Below are positions 34,630 to 47,824 of a stretch of 64,000 nt of DNA, in pieces. The DNA lies in the NCBI GenBank assembly GCA_014529385.2, contig CM043943.1, forward strand, positions 103,698,355 to 103,762,354, written 5' to 3'. This stretch comes from Adiantum capillus-veneris (taxonomy: Eukaryota > Streptophyta > Polypodiopsida > Polypodiales > Pteridaceae). The number at the start of each line of letters is the position of its first letter. The first letter of the stretch is position 1. The notes under the pieces were generated by a model. It worked only from the letters and a program-made list of their open reading frames with translations. It made no database searches and was not told the origin of the DNA. The position numbers and the translations under genes were made by a program.

Positions 34630-35750
34630 TATTTATATCAAAGGTTTTTGGATTAATTTACTATATTCCCCCTTTTATTTTTCCCTAAAATAATGTAATT
34701 TTATTGGGATATTTAGATAAGCTAATTATCTGAGATTAACATAATTATCACAATTTTAGTAAGGTATAATTAATCTCTAATAAATAAATCAAGACATTTT
34801 GAATCAATTTGATAATTTTTCCTATTTAATTTATCCAAAAAATAGAGTAATTTTGCTAAATTAATTAGGTGAATTAATTATCTGAGCTTTAAATAATTAT
34901 TACCAATTTCCTAAAATATAATTAACCTCTGATAAAGAACTCAAGTCATTTTGAATCTATTTGCGAATTTCCCTTATTTAATTTGTCCTAAAAAAAGAGT
35001 ATTTCTACTAAAGTAATTAGATAAATTAATTAAATGAACTTCACCTAATTATCACAGGTTTCCTAACATGTAATTACCCTCTAATAAATAACACAATTCA
35101 ATATGAATCCATTTGCTAATTTCCCCTATTCAATTTATCCTAAAAACAGAGTATTTTTGCTAAAGTAATTAAGTAAATTATTTATCTGAGCTTCACATAA
35201 TTATCATGGGTACTCTAATATAAAATTTACCTCTGGTAAATAAATCAAATCATTTTGAATCTATTTGATAATTTTTCCTATTTAATTTGTCCTAAAAGTA
35301 GAGTATTTTTGCTAAAGTAATTAGATAAATTAATTATCTGAGCTTCTCCTAATTATCACTGGTTCCCTAACATATAAGTTACCACTTATAAATAACTTAA
35401 AACATTTGGAATCAATTTAATAATTTTCCATATTTACTTTGTCTTAAAACAAGAGTATTTTTTCTAAAGTAATTAGATAAATTCATTTTTTGAGCTTATC
35501 CTAATTATCGCAGGTTCCCTAACATATAAATAACCATTAATAAATACCTCAAAGCATTTGGAATCCATTTACTAGTTTCCCCTATTTAATTTGTTTTAAA
35601 AACAAAGTATTTTTGCTAAAGTAATTAGGTAGATCAATTATCTGAGCTTCTTCTAGTTATCATGGATTCTCTAACATATAATTAAACATTGATAAATAAC
35701 TCAAAGCATTTGGAATCAATTTGATTATTTTCTCCTTTAATTTTCTCAAA
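34630..35750. repeat. Tandem array, period about 152 bp, in 5' LTR
   Basis: Same array as in the 3' LTR: units with GTAATTAGATAAATTAATTATCTGAG / CCTAATTATCAC..GGTTCCCTAACATATAA / TTTGTCCTAAAAA parts, about seven copies, somewhat more diverged. Confidence 0.88.
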
Positions 35751-36684
35751 AAAATAGTGTAATTTTACCTAATTAATTATGAAAATTACTCAAAAAAATA
35801 TAAGATAATATTCAAAGCTTAATGACTATCTAATGAAGCTCTAATAGTTACCTCAACTTAATTTAAGCTTAATTAATCTATTTCCCATTAATTTATGGTT
35901 AATTTGACTAATTTCAGTCCTAATATGATAGGATAATTAATTAGCTTAACATTTCCAAGCTTAATTACAATAATCAGAAGAGAATATTTAATTAGGAGAG
36001 GGTTTATGAGTATATATAGGCCTAATCTTTGATTTATTAACAAAATAGATTAATCTAGCCTTGCTAATTAAGAAGGATTAGGCTAATTATCATTTAGGTT
36101 AATCGACTAAAGCTTAATCTCTAGTGATTTCTGCGTAGTGTTCTCTCTAGATGAGAGAAAGAGAGTGTGTCAAGGCTCCGAGTCTAAATTTTTATGAAGA
36201 GAAGGGGGTCCTTTTATAGCTTTTTCTGGGCACCTGGCAGTTTCTGGCAGGTTTTGACACCCCAAGCAGGCCCCCAGCTTGCAAATGGCACCATCTACTG
36301 CTAAACCTGTCTCTGACAGGTTCCCCTTAGCTCCACACAGTCCCCATACCTTCCAGAATCGATTTTGGTTGATTTTGCAGATTTCTAATGATGAAAATTT
36401 GAAATATCAGTTAATTCTAGAACCTTGGGTTTAGAAGTCTTTCTTAATAATTATTACTGAAACCATCCAATTTTTATTAACTAATTGAATTCCTATTGTA
36501 ACCTTCCAAGGTCTGTAACTTTTCCTGTTTTTATCGGATTCTGATTCTAAAAATTGCTAACCATAGTAAAGCTCTGCTTATGATTTCAAAAATACCAATA
36601 TTAGCCGTGTTTGAATCCTTCAACAGTGGTTTTCACTTTAATTTTACAAGCTTTGTACAATTTTTAAGGTTTCGAAAACTGGAA

Positions 36685-37766
<1,082 letters not shown>

Positions 37767-38640
37767 ATGAGGAAGCTGAACGATAAAGCCGACCCTCTAG
37801 ACGATGCCATTCAAAAGTGCAAAGAGGAAATGACGGAGACCATTACCAAGATGAACCGCAATCTCTTGGGCACAGTAAACATGCTCGAAGGACGCGTGTT
37901 GATCCAAGAGAGCAAGATAAATACGCTGGAAGACCGAGTGACGACTCAAGATGAAGAGATTGCATCACTCAAGAAAGATCTCACCGAAGCACGATCAAGA
38001 AACACACTGGAAGAGGGCGAGCTGCAACCCTCAGTAATTGAAGAAATCAACACGATCAAAGAGCAAGTACGGGCCATCAAAGAGGGAGAAGAGAAACACA
38101 AAGAAATGACGACTTCTTGGGTGGATGTTCTTACCAAAACTCAACCAAAGGCGGATGAAGCCGAGAAATGGATCAAGGTGGCCAAGAAAGGAAAAGGCAA
38201 GGAGATAACACCCACATCCACACCCACTATCATTAATCAGACACTAGAGGAGGAGCAAAGAAGACAGGTGCACACTTTACATGTGAGAATTTGCGGTCTT
38301 AAAGACAAAGCCAATGTGGATGAATGAAGTAAAAGAACTCACAGCCTTGATGGGGGTTCATGAGCCGATGCACACAAGGGCATGGAGAGTGGGCAACATA
38401 AAGAAAAATGGAAGCAGTGGAGAAACCTCAAGAGAAAGAGCACTCATCCTCCGTTTTCCCTCCATGGAAGCGAAGAAGTCCTTCTTGAAGAAAAGACCAA
38501 CTCTTAAAGAGACTGGCATCTTTCTCGGGGATGATCTCACCCTCTCGCAGATCGCTCATATGCAGGAAGGAAAGCCGGTGATTAGAGCGTCAAGATGAAA
38601 AGGCAAGATTTCCTTTTACCAAGATGGAAAAGTGGTAATA
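37767..38640 (+). pseudogene. LINE 1 ORF1 (RNA-binding chaperone type)
   Basis: The first frame, 186 codons from ATG 37767, is rich in heptad-like Glu/Lys/Leu (NMLEGRVLIQESKINTLEDRV) and predicts a coiled coil. The end of this frame (VHTLHVRICGL) begins an RRM-like domain that continues in the next phase from about 38314 (VKELTALMGV, RALILRFPSMEAKKSFLKKR). A single extra A near 38323 (GATGAATGAAGTA) causes the switch. A TGA at 38596 and a final stop near 38658 follow. Plant L1 ORF1 proteins bind RNA as trimers. Confidence 0.78.
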
Positions 38641-38679
38641 TTAGAGCGGCGCTCCACATGATGGTGCGAGACTTATGGG

Positions 38680-39857
38680 ACCACACTCAAAGTGGCTACC
38701 TGGAACTGTAATGGATCTATGCGTCTTGATGTGGGTGCTTTTGAGGATAGCTTTACTGGAAGAGGCATCATCTTTTACTCTGAGACACACCAGGCCCCTG
38801 GGCAATCCATGCCTCACATCAGTGGATACAAGTGGGACAGCTTACAGATAGGAGACACGCTCAAAGCACAGAGGAAGGGGCTCGGGGGGAGTGGCAGTGT
38901 TATTTAGAGAGGATCTGCAGCCATTGATAAATATAGCCCGCGGGGATGAGCAGGCTAGGTACATGTGGGTGAGATTGAAATCAGAGACAGGCAGATATCT
39001 CTACCTTGCTATTTGCTACTTTCCCCCGAGTACATCAGTTTATGCATCACCCAGAGGACAGTCCCCTTTCTCTATTTTGGATGATGATATATGGGAGTTC
39101 TCTAGGAATGGTGACATTATCATCCTAGGGGACTTCAATGCTAGGACTGCCCATCACCAGGCATTGTTCTATGATACTTCAGAGGAGATGCTTAGAGAGC
39201 TAGATGTTGTAGAGACGGGCCTGTCCAGAGTATCACAAGATGTGGAATATACTGAGTATGGGCGACACCTGATAGACATGGGCACCGCACATGGATTGGC
39301 CATCTTGAACGGCCTATAGAGATTTCGTGCTGCGGGAGGTTTTACATGCTTCCCACATAAACATGGAGCCAGCACAGAGGACTATGTCATGGCATAGCCG
39401 AATCTCATCTCCGGTATCCAAGATCTCACAGTTGGGCCCAGAACGGTTGGGGTGGCAATGGATCATGCTCTGGTGTCGATGACCATCTCCTTCCAGTTCA
39501 GTGTAACACACAGGCCATGGGTAGCAGCCCCTACTCTCTACACCTTCACACGGGAGACGGATTTTGTATACATGGACGGGATATACAGATGCCTATGCAC
39601 TGAGGACCCGGGGCGACCTTTGGAGGAGCTAACTACTATACTGACACAGACATTACATGATGCAGCAGCAGAGGCATACCCACACACCCAGCCTGAGTAG
39701 AGCCACCGATCAGGGAGCATGCCTCAGAACAGCTAGTACGATGAGGAGTGCCGCCAAACTAGAGCCAGACTTCAGAGGGAGGTGATTTTGGGTTACGTCA
39801 CTCACAAACAGTCACAGATTGACTTCCGACGCGAATTTAACGTTGTTTTTAAAAAGT
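38680..39857 (+). pseudogene. LINE 1 ORF2 endonuclease part
   Basis: EEP-fold endonuclease motifs occur in order: VATWNCNG (38692 onwards), SETHQ, then after a frameshift in a G-run near 38880, VLFRE, YLAICYFPP, GDFNAR near 39130, and in a third phase DYVM and MDHALVSM near 39450. These are the metal- and phosphate-binding positions of L1-type nucleases that nick target DNA. Stops at 39317 and 39698 and the end of similarity near 39857 show it is dead. Confidence 0.82.
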
Positions 39858-40912
39858 AGAGCCACTAGGCAACTTAGCAGAATGATTAATAGAGCACTCA
39901 TTTCATGTCTTGTAGAAGCACCTCATATGTGGAGACAATGTTGTTACCATGATCATTCTTGCATTTCATGGCTCTCAATATTACCAACATTATTTCGCCC
40001 TAAATGGTGGAGATTGTGTGGTCTCATTTATTGTAGTTGAGTTATGTCATTATAAATCTTGCCACTCTATGTTAATTAGTTGTTGACTTGCAATGCCTAG
40101 GGCAAAATGCCTACACTAACAAAAGTTGGCTTACTTGCTAGTTGTAGTGGGAGTTGTAGGATTACATGATGATGTGCCAAAACACCTTAATTCTGGGAGC
40201 TTAGAAACATTAGCCAGCAACAAACACGTTGACTTTGCTGCAACCAATATGATCACATATTAGTGCTAGTGGTATACCCCCATTAGTAACATTAATGCAC
40301 CCCAATCACTCTTGCATGCTTGCACCTATTTGTGGTTGGTGCCTACTACAACATCAGATTCTGGGAATTCTGTATTTTTAAGGCCTAGCCAATATGTTTG
40401 AGGCCAAAATCCTCCAATATTAGCTAGGCCTCCATACAAGAAAAAACACATTTTGTTGTCCTCACATGCCCCACAAGCCCCACAATAATGCAAGCAACAC
40501 CATAGTGTATTAATAAATGATTTAATGGACTCCGATATTTCATGAAACAATCTATAAAAAAATCCTTCAATTTGGTGGAAAGTATGCTAGAGAAAAATTG
40601 TGTTCAAGGAGTTTGCAATTGTAGACATATCATCCTAATTGCCCAAAGTACCTTTTGAGAGTTTTTTTTGCACAAATTCCTTAAATCTCTTTATTTCCAA
40701 TTATTTATTTTGATAGGATCTGCTCGACTTTTTCTTTGCTCGATAAATCTTGCTCAGTGTTTGGTAGAACTTTTATAAAAGCATGGTTTAAATCAAAGTT
40801 GTTGTGAGTGTGAGTGTGTTTATACTAGTAGCTATAGCATAAACTAGGTAGAGGGTAACCCTAAGCTGTCAGAGATAGTGTTTTTGTGGGAGAGAGTGTG
40901 AAGGCATGGGGA
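39858..40912. other. No gene seen
   Basis: AT-rich unique-looking sequence. The minus frame at 40326-40550 is Cys-rich without motif and is not called. Confidence 0.55.
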
Positions 40913-40969
<57 letters not shown>

Positions 40970-41063
40970 CATATGTTTTTTTAACGTGTGTAGAGCACAA
41001 CAAGTAACAAATATGGTGGATTACCTCGGGTTTACCTTGAGGTCACATGCAATGGCAGTCCTA

Positions 41064-41125
<62 letters not shown>
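40913..41125. repeat. (GT)n, unit A, (CT)n
   Basis: (GT)n at 40913-40968, then a 100-base segment (unit A: ...GGTGGATTACCTCGGGTTTACCTTGAGGTCACATGCAATGGCAG...), then (CT)n at 41067-41125. The segment is repeated as unit B at 41126-41235, so microsatellite plus unit form an imperfect tandem pair upstream of LINE 2. Confidence 0.85.
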
Positions 41126-41126
<1 letters not shown>

Positions 41127-41235
41127 CATGTTCATCTATTGTTTTACATATGTAGGACATAATAAGTTACAATATGGTGGTCTACCTTGGGTTTACCTTG
41201 AGATCACTCGCAATGGCAATTCTGCCATCTCTCAC
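41126..41235 (+). repeat. Unit B, second copy of LINE 5' segment
   Basis: Matches unit A over CATATGTAGGACATAATAAGTTACAATATGGTGG and TACCTTGGGTTTACCTTGAGATCAC, with about 80 per cent identity by eye. It sits directly upstream of the LINE 2 coding region and resembles promoter monomers of L1 elements in arrangement only. Confidence 0.7.
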
Positions 41236-41330
41236 AGAAATTTTCAGAGTCATGGAAGGCGTTTCTGTAGCAGCATTTTCGAAGTGAACAGGTTCAACAA
41301 AATTGATTCTCATCTCCTATTTTACATACA

Positions 41331-42295
41331 ATGTCTTCCGGCACTCGCAAGGGTTCTTCTTCTTCAACAAGGTCCACAACCATTGTGGAAAATGATCCAA
41401 AATCTCCTAAGTGTGGAGATAGCAACACAACCACCCAACCAACGACATCGGAAACCATGATCATGGCGTACTTGGTATCATTGCAAGAGACCGTAAACAA
41501 ACAAGGCGAAGACTTACGAGCACTTGCAATGGAGAATGACACACTAAGGGTACTTGTGGTTGAGAATGAGAATCTCAAGAGGACACTTGAGATGCAAACA
41601 ACACGTTTGATGCAACTTGAAGAGGAAGTCAAGGAATGTAAACGCTCTCTTGTGGACTTGAATGCTTTGAAGGAGCGGATGAGCAAAGTAGAGCATGACC
41701 ATGTATTGAAAGAGGAGAAATTTGACACTATGAGCCGGGATGTATGCGACATGAAAAATGTATGCACAAACAAGTCTTGGGCTGATGTATGTGGTAGCAA
41801 TGTGGTTTCTAATTCCTCACTCATGCAAGCTATGGTTCACAAGCTATGGTTCAAACAAAGAATGTTGAGAATGTAGATGTGGAGGAGTTGAAGGAACGGG
41901 AGCGACGTTCCAAGAACATTGTTATTCGTGGAATTCCCGAAGAGAAGTTAGAGACACCTCCTTCTCTTGCCATTGTTATTGAAGATTTCTTCAAAACCCA
42001 CTTTGGCATGTCCGGAGTTATGGTCTATGGAGCACATAGAGTGGGGAAGCAAGGAGCTCCTCGCTCGGGAGAACGGCCAATTGTATGCACCATGTCGGAT
42101 GAGACCAAGCAAAAGATTATCCTTGATAATAGTTGGATCTATTTGAAGAATACAAAATGTTTTGTATGTGAAGATCGCACTATTAAGCAACAAAATATGC
42201 GTCGCAAGGCATATGAGGAAAAGAATAATAAAAACAAGGAAATCTCTCATGAAGAAAATGTGCCCAAGGAGGAGGCAAGTCTCTCAAGCAAATAG
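41331..42295 (+). pseudogene. LINE 2 ORF1
   Basis: ATG at 41331 heads 182 codons: a Ser/Thr-rich start, then a Leu/Glu-rich coiled coil (RVLVVENENLKRTLEMQT...LEEEVKECKRS). A tandem 14-bp duplication (CAAGCTATGGTTCA at 41826 and 41840) shifts the frame. The original phase continues as 41846-42295 with an RRM-like domain (RSKNIVIRGIPEE, IEDFFKTHFGM, GAHRVGKQG, CTMSDETKQKIIL) and a basic tail. Layout matches plant L1 ORF1 RNA chaperones. Only this duplication breaks it. Confidence 0.85.
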
Positions 42296-42301
42296 GGATG
42301 C

Positions 42302-45300
42302 GTGACCTATGAGACCGAGTTACAATTGAAAATATGCTTTTGGAATTGTAATGGATACCCATGGAATGCGGGGGTTGGCATTGATGAACTAACAAGCAAA
42401 GCCGATGTTGTACTTCTTGTTGAAACTTGGGAGCATGATACACAAAGGATTAACGGCTTGGAGGATTACAATGTACATTCATTGATGTGGTCAAAGAATC
42501 TCAAGCAACGAAGAGGACAAGGAGGGTTAGCATGTATGGTTAAGAAAGGATTGGAAGATTTTGTATCAATTGTGAAAGATGACAAGTACAAACGTTATGT
42601 ATGGCTGAAAATTATGACACCAAAAAGAGCACCCATTTTTGTAGCCGGTTGCTACATTCCTCATCATGATTCTCCCTTTTATGCTTGCATGGATAGAGAT
42701 CAACCATTTTCTGATTTGGAAGAGGACATTGCTTATTTCAAAGGTGAAGGTGATGTTATTGTATTGGGGATATGAATGCTCGCACAAAAACATTGCAACA
42801 TGATACTCAACAATTTGATATGCCATACATTTCAAGGGAGTTGGAGGAAGTTCACTTGTATGATCGTACTTCAATGGATGAGAAAGAGCCGGATCACTAT
42901 GGAAAGTTACTTTTACACATGTGTAATAGCACGGGCATGCTCATTGCCAATGGTGTATCTTTGTGGAGTGGAACCAATGGATTTACATGTAAAAGACATA
43001 ATGGGGATAGTGTGATTGACTATATGCTACTCTCTGAAGCCATCATGTATCGCATAAAGAGTTTTATGTTTGGTCAATGGACCCCGGAATCCGACCATCG
43101 CACCTTATGTATTGACCTTTCATGTGGAGAAGCAACTAAGCATGATAATCTCAACCAAAGGAAAGAGAAGTTATCACTATGTATGGATTTCAAACGGGCA
43201 CCAATGTACATTGAAATGGTTGAGAAAAAATTATGGATGACAAAGCTTCAATGTGATGCACCATTGGAAACTAAATGGGAAGCTTTTAAGAAAGCTATTT
43301 GTTCTTGTGCGGAAGAATGCTTTGCCATAAAGCATCTCCATGGTATCAACAAAGATAGATCACGCAAAAGGTGGTTTGATAAAGAATGTCAAGATGCTCG
43401 AAAGTCCTTGATAAAGCTTGATGCAACTATGGACAAATACAACTATCAAAGTCATTTGCATACATACAAGGCATTGATTCAAAAGAAGAGAAGAAGATGG
43501 GAAGTAAAGCAACAAGAATTTCAAGTCCAAGAAAAGGCACATGCATGTGGAAGATTTTGGAGAAACTTGAGAGGCAAGCGGGTTGAGAATTTTGGTAACT
43601 TGAGTCTAGTGGATATGTACACACATTGTAGGCAATTATATGAGCAAGAAAATACTGAAAAAATGCCATTTTATGGTTCACTCCCATGTATGCCGTCTTT
43701 TTTTACTATTGAGGATGTATGCGGTGGGCTTGAAAAGTTGGCCACTCGCAAAGCGAGAGATCTTCAAGGTATCAAGCCGGAGATGATCAAATGGACGGGA
43801 GATTTTACCCATGAGTGGATGTGTGATATGTTCAACCTTGCACTTCAACATGGTATGCCTTATGATTGGAGTACTAATTGGGTTAAGCCTTTGCATAAAG
43901 GAGGGGATGTAAAGAATGTAAGCAACTACCGGACTATAATGATTGGGTCTCTTATGGCAAAGTTATTTGGGTGCATAATGGAGATGAAATTGAGTGATTG
44001 GGCTGAAGAGAATGACAAGCGTGCAAAGGGACAAGCGGGTTTTGGTCGATGCCATAGCACCATTGATCATCTTGTCACTCTTCGTGTTCTCATGGAGGAA
44101 AGTCGGTTGAAAGGCAAGCGATTGTATTTTGTTTTGTGGACTTTAAGAAAGCCTTTGATATGATTCCACGTAACAATTTGTGGAGAAGGATGGAAGAACT
44201 CCAAGTGCCAAGTGAGTTTATGCTTGCGGTTTCTCGAATCTATGAGAAGGTGATTTGTCAATTGCGTATGGGAAGAGAAATTTCAGAAATTTTTGTAAGC
44301 ACTATTGGGGTTAAACAAGGATGTCCATTGTCACCAACTCTCTTTGGTCTATGCATCGATCAATTGGAACAAATGGTACTTGACTTTATGCAAGAAGAAG
44401 GCATTGAAAAGGTCACTATTTGCAATGCGGTAATCATGCTTTTGTTGTATGCGGATGATGTAGTGCTTCTAGCACACACTTTAGAAGATGCACAAAAGCT
44501 TATGGTTGTCCTTGAGAACTTTTGCTTGCATAGTGGGCTGATTGTAAATGAATCCAAAACAAAGGTTATGCTTGTGAAAACCAACCATAAGGAGAAGCCA
44601 TGCATTGTGTACAACAACGAGACACTTGAAGTTGTTGAGAGCTTTAAGTACCTTGGCCTTGAGGTTCCATCCAATCACAAGTGGCATGAATGTGCTATGC
44701 ATCGTTTGGAAGCGGGAAAGAGAGCATATTATGCATTTGAGAACATGTGTAATGCGGGAAACATCAAGTGTTGGGTTCTCAAGAAGTATCTTTTTGATGC
44801 ATTGGTGACACCGGTTCTTCTTTATGGAGTTGAAGTGTGGGGTGGGAGCATCTCAAAGTCTACTTGGAAAGAGTTTGAGAATGTCCAAAAGCGTTTTCTT
44901 ACAAACTTTCTCCAAGTTAAGACACAAACACCATATATGCTCCTACTTCTTGAGTCGGGATCTCTTCCAATTGAGGTTATGGGCATGGAAAGGGTTGTGG
45001 AGTACATGATAAAGATGCGTCAAAACCCCTCACATCGACTTCCTACAATTGCATGGGAAGCAAGCAAAAAAGTTCAAAAGACGCATAAAAGCAAGATCTT
45101 GAGCACGGGATGGATGCAAGACATAAAGAAGTGGTTTGGGAGATGGGATGCATTACACTTGCTACATGATGCTTCAATTGACTCTCAAGTGAATGAAGCT
45201 TTTCTACAACGCCAATGTATTACGGCTTGGGAGAAATCCGGTGGGTCACGCTTCATACATTACACCACCTATATTGCCCCCAACTACAAAACCATGTTCT

Positions 45301-45692
45301 TCGCTGAGAGAGGAAACCGTACTCACACTTACATGCTTGAGCCTATTCCCTTGTCCGCGATACGCACTATCGCAGCAATTCGGCTTAGCTCCCATTTCCT
45401 TCGATGCGAGATAGGGCGTTGGGGCAATGGAGAAGAGTCAAATCGATTGTGCACATTATGCTCACTACAAGTTCGAGAGTCTGAGTACCACACACTACTA
45501 GAGTGCTCAGCTTTTGATCACATCCGAACTTGCTTCTCTCACATTTTCAGCCATAACTTAGACCTACACACTTTCCTCTCCCAGCCAAAGTGTGGGCTCT
45601 CCATTGCGACTCTCATCACTACAATTTTGGAGCATCGAGAGTCACTCATCAGCCGTACACATACTACATCACATGTAACTTTGGTCCCATAG
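42302..45692 (+). pseudogene. LINE 2 ORF2: endonuclease and reverse transcriptase
   Basis: About 1130 codons in three phases. Endonuclease: CFWNCNG, LLVETWEHD, then MNAR after a one-base loss in a G-run near 42766-42770, SVIDYMLLSE and ESDHRTL. Reverse transcriptase: WVKPLHKGGDVKNVSNYRTI, GQAGFGRCHSTIDH, then a second one-base loss near 44128, VDFKKAFDMI, GVKQGCPLSP and the catalytic LLYADDVVLLA near 44448. A C-terminal zinc finger CTLCSLQV...EYHTLLEC lies near 45460-45515. No RNase H domain is seen. Restoring two bases would leave no other visible damage, so this copy is young. Confidence 0.92.
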
Positions 45693-45750
45693 GTCATATT
45701 TGACCTCCGAGGACGATAATAAAATCTATCTATCTATCTCTCTCTCCTCA
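45693..45750 (+). terminator. LINE 2 3' end with AATAAAA and (TCTA)n tail
   Basis: After the ORF2 stop, TAGGTCATATTTGACCTCCGAGGACG contains a short inverted repeat (GGTCATATTTGACC), then AATAAAATCTATCTATCTATCTCTCTC. A TCTA tail in place of poly(A) is notable for an L1-type element. Confidence 0.7.
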
Positions 45751-46481
45751 TGTGTTTTTTCAATGTGTGCAACAAACAGAAGAAGACCAATAGCTATGCT
45801 AGTGGGTGAGTCTTTTGCATGAGTTGTGCTCTGGCATTGCATGATTACGGAAGGGGTTGATCAACAAATATATCTTGAAGGCTTGTAGTGTAGCAAGGTT
45901 CATAGGTAAGGAAATTGGTGAATAGAAGGATCTTGCAACTAGGAATCTCTTCTATGATATGCCCAACTTCACAACTATTGCGTATCTATTGCCTCTCATC
46001 TTTTTAGGGTTTAGGGTTTTGGAGTCCAATTTTATCATAATCCATGTGTATTTTGTGATTGCAGCGGATGTTGTATGTGTGCATTGAAAAAGGAAGGAAA
46101 GGCATCCATTGTCAATATAGGGGATGAATGTCAAAACAGATTGTCAGAGTTGTGTTTAGTTTATTTAGGTTACATGCAGCTTTTTTAAGCTTTTTTTATA
46201 ATTAGAAAAACTTAAGTTTCCAAAACCTTAGTGTAAACAAAAAGATTTTCTAAAGAAACTGATCCTAACACATATTGGAATGAATTAAGCTTTAACTATT
46301 AATCTCTCCCCTATGTAAGCATATCTTTCTTATTGACAAAGAATGTGCTCATGTTGAAAATATAGGTAGCTCATTCCAATCTCTTTCTTTTCGGTTCTTC
46401 CCCATGTAATCAGATCCTTATTGCCAAAGAATATACGTCATGTTGAAAATGGTGCCATTTAGCTTTGACCACATAGTCGTA

Positions 46482-46483
<2 letters not shown>
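45751..46483. other. No gene seen
   Basis: The start (CTCATGTGTTTTTTCAATGTGTGCAACAA) resembles LINE 5' units A and B, so it may be a fragment of the same repeat. The rest shows no coding signal. Confidence 0.5.
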
Positions 46484-46553
<70 letters not shown>

Positions 46554-46566
46554 CCCCCCCCCCCCA
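46484..46566. repeat. (CT)n plus C-run
   Basis: About 33 CT units with one CTCCTC break, then 15 or so C's and an A-run. Confidence 0.95.
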
Positions 46567-46773
46567 AAAAAACAAAACACAAACAAAAACCGGCCCTATT
46601 GCTCTGTGTATCATCTTTGTCAATATTTTGGTGGGCTCTAACAAGGGTCTATGGGGGCTCCTCCATGCTAGAAACCTATATAGATCTTCTTCATACACTT
46701 TATCTATATCTCTGCAAAAGTGGTATCCTAGATGGCGATGCACTACATGATGAAATCCATGAATAGTATAACA

Positions 46774-47085
46774 TAGATCTAATCAAAAGATATAGGATCA
46801 TGATCTACAACCACTCCAGCAAGATTGATAAGTCGTGAATGCATGGTAGAAGTAATGTGGGAGCTAGAACATAATCCATAGTGCTATCACCACGTCTATG
46901 AGGGAAGTAGGTGATGAGAGCCACCAATAGTGTAAGTAAGATCTAATCAAAAGATATAGGAGCATGATCTACAACCACTCCAGCAAGTATGGGCAAGATC
47001 GATAAGCTGAGAATGCATGGTGGAAGTAATGTGGGAACTAGAACATAATCCATAGTGCTAGCACCATGTATATGAGGGAAGAAAA
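46774..47085. repeat. Tandem duplication, period 165 bp
   Basis: AGATCTAATCAAAAGATATAGG at 46774 repeats at 46939, followed in both by CATGATCTACAACCACTCCAGCAAG, ATGCATGGT.GAAGTAATGTGGGA and CTAGAACATAATCCATAGTGCTA. Confidence 0.92.
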
Positions 47086-47215
47086 TGATGGTACTTGAAG
47101 AGTAGTTCCTTTCAAGACCATTCAAAAGGGTCAATCCATGTGATAGAGTGTAGGTTTAGAGTGATCTTTGTGAGTGAGATGTGGAGGAAGCTTCTGAGTT
47201 TCCTCATGCCATGTG

Positions 47216-47284
47216 GCTCACTCCCAACCAAAAAATCTCACTTGCAAAAAGCTCACTCCCAACCAAAAAATCTCACTTGCAAAG
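47216..47284. repeat. 35-bp tandem duplication
   Basis: GCTCACTCCCAACCAAAAAATCTCACTTGCAAA occurs twice in direct succession. Confidence 0.95.
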
Positions 47285-47461
47285 CTCCTTTGAAAGTTCT
47301 CTCCCAAGTTCAATATGGCGTAGGTTCTTTCTCCATCTCATCCTTATGTCTTTGTCTCCTTGAAGGGCATCTTTTGCTACTACTCCTTTGTTTTATATGT
47401 GAAGAGGAAGCTTCTCTGTGTGTATGGGTATGTCTTTATTGACTTAGACCTTTATTAATGT

Positions 47462-47466
<5 letters not shown>

Positions 47467-47498
<32 letters not shown>
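47467..47498. repeat. (GA)n microsatellite
   Basis: About 16 GA units. Confidence 0.93.
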
Positions 47499-47502
<4 letters not shown>

Positions 47503-47568
47503 AAGAGACTCACATGTTCTTGCATTTGTGGATTTCACCCCCTCCCCCCAAAAGGATTGTAGTAGCTT

Positions 47569-47824
<256 letters not shown>

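Larger units (their letters stand above)
37767..39857 (+). mobile_element. L1-like LINE 1, lacking reverse transcriptase
   Basis: ORF1-type protein (coiled coil plus RRM-like domain) is followed by an apurinic-type endonuclease domain. Coding similarity stops near 39857 (DFRREFNVVFKK then stops), before any reverse transcriptase motif. LINE copies are normally cut at the 5' end, so loss of the 3' half implies a later deletion or rearrangement. Confidence 0.82.
41331..45750 (+). mobile_element. L1-like LINE 2, nearly full length
   Basis: ORF1 (41331-42295), ORF2 with endonuclease and reverse transcriptase (42302-45692), then a 3' end of about 55 bases holding AATAAAA and a (TCTA)n tail at 45720-45745. 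Only three small frame lesions are seen: a 14-bp tandem duplication in ORF1 and two single-base losses in ORF2. No clear target duplication could be identified because both ends lie in CT-rich simple sequence. Confidence 0.9.
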
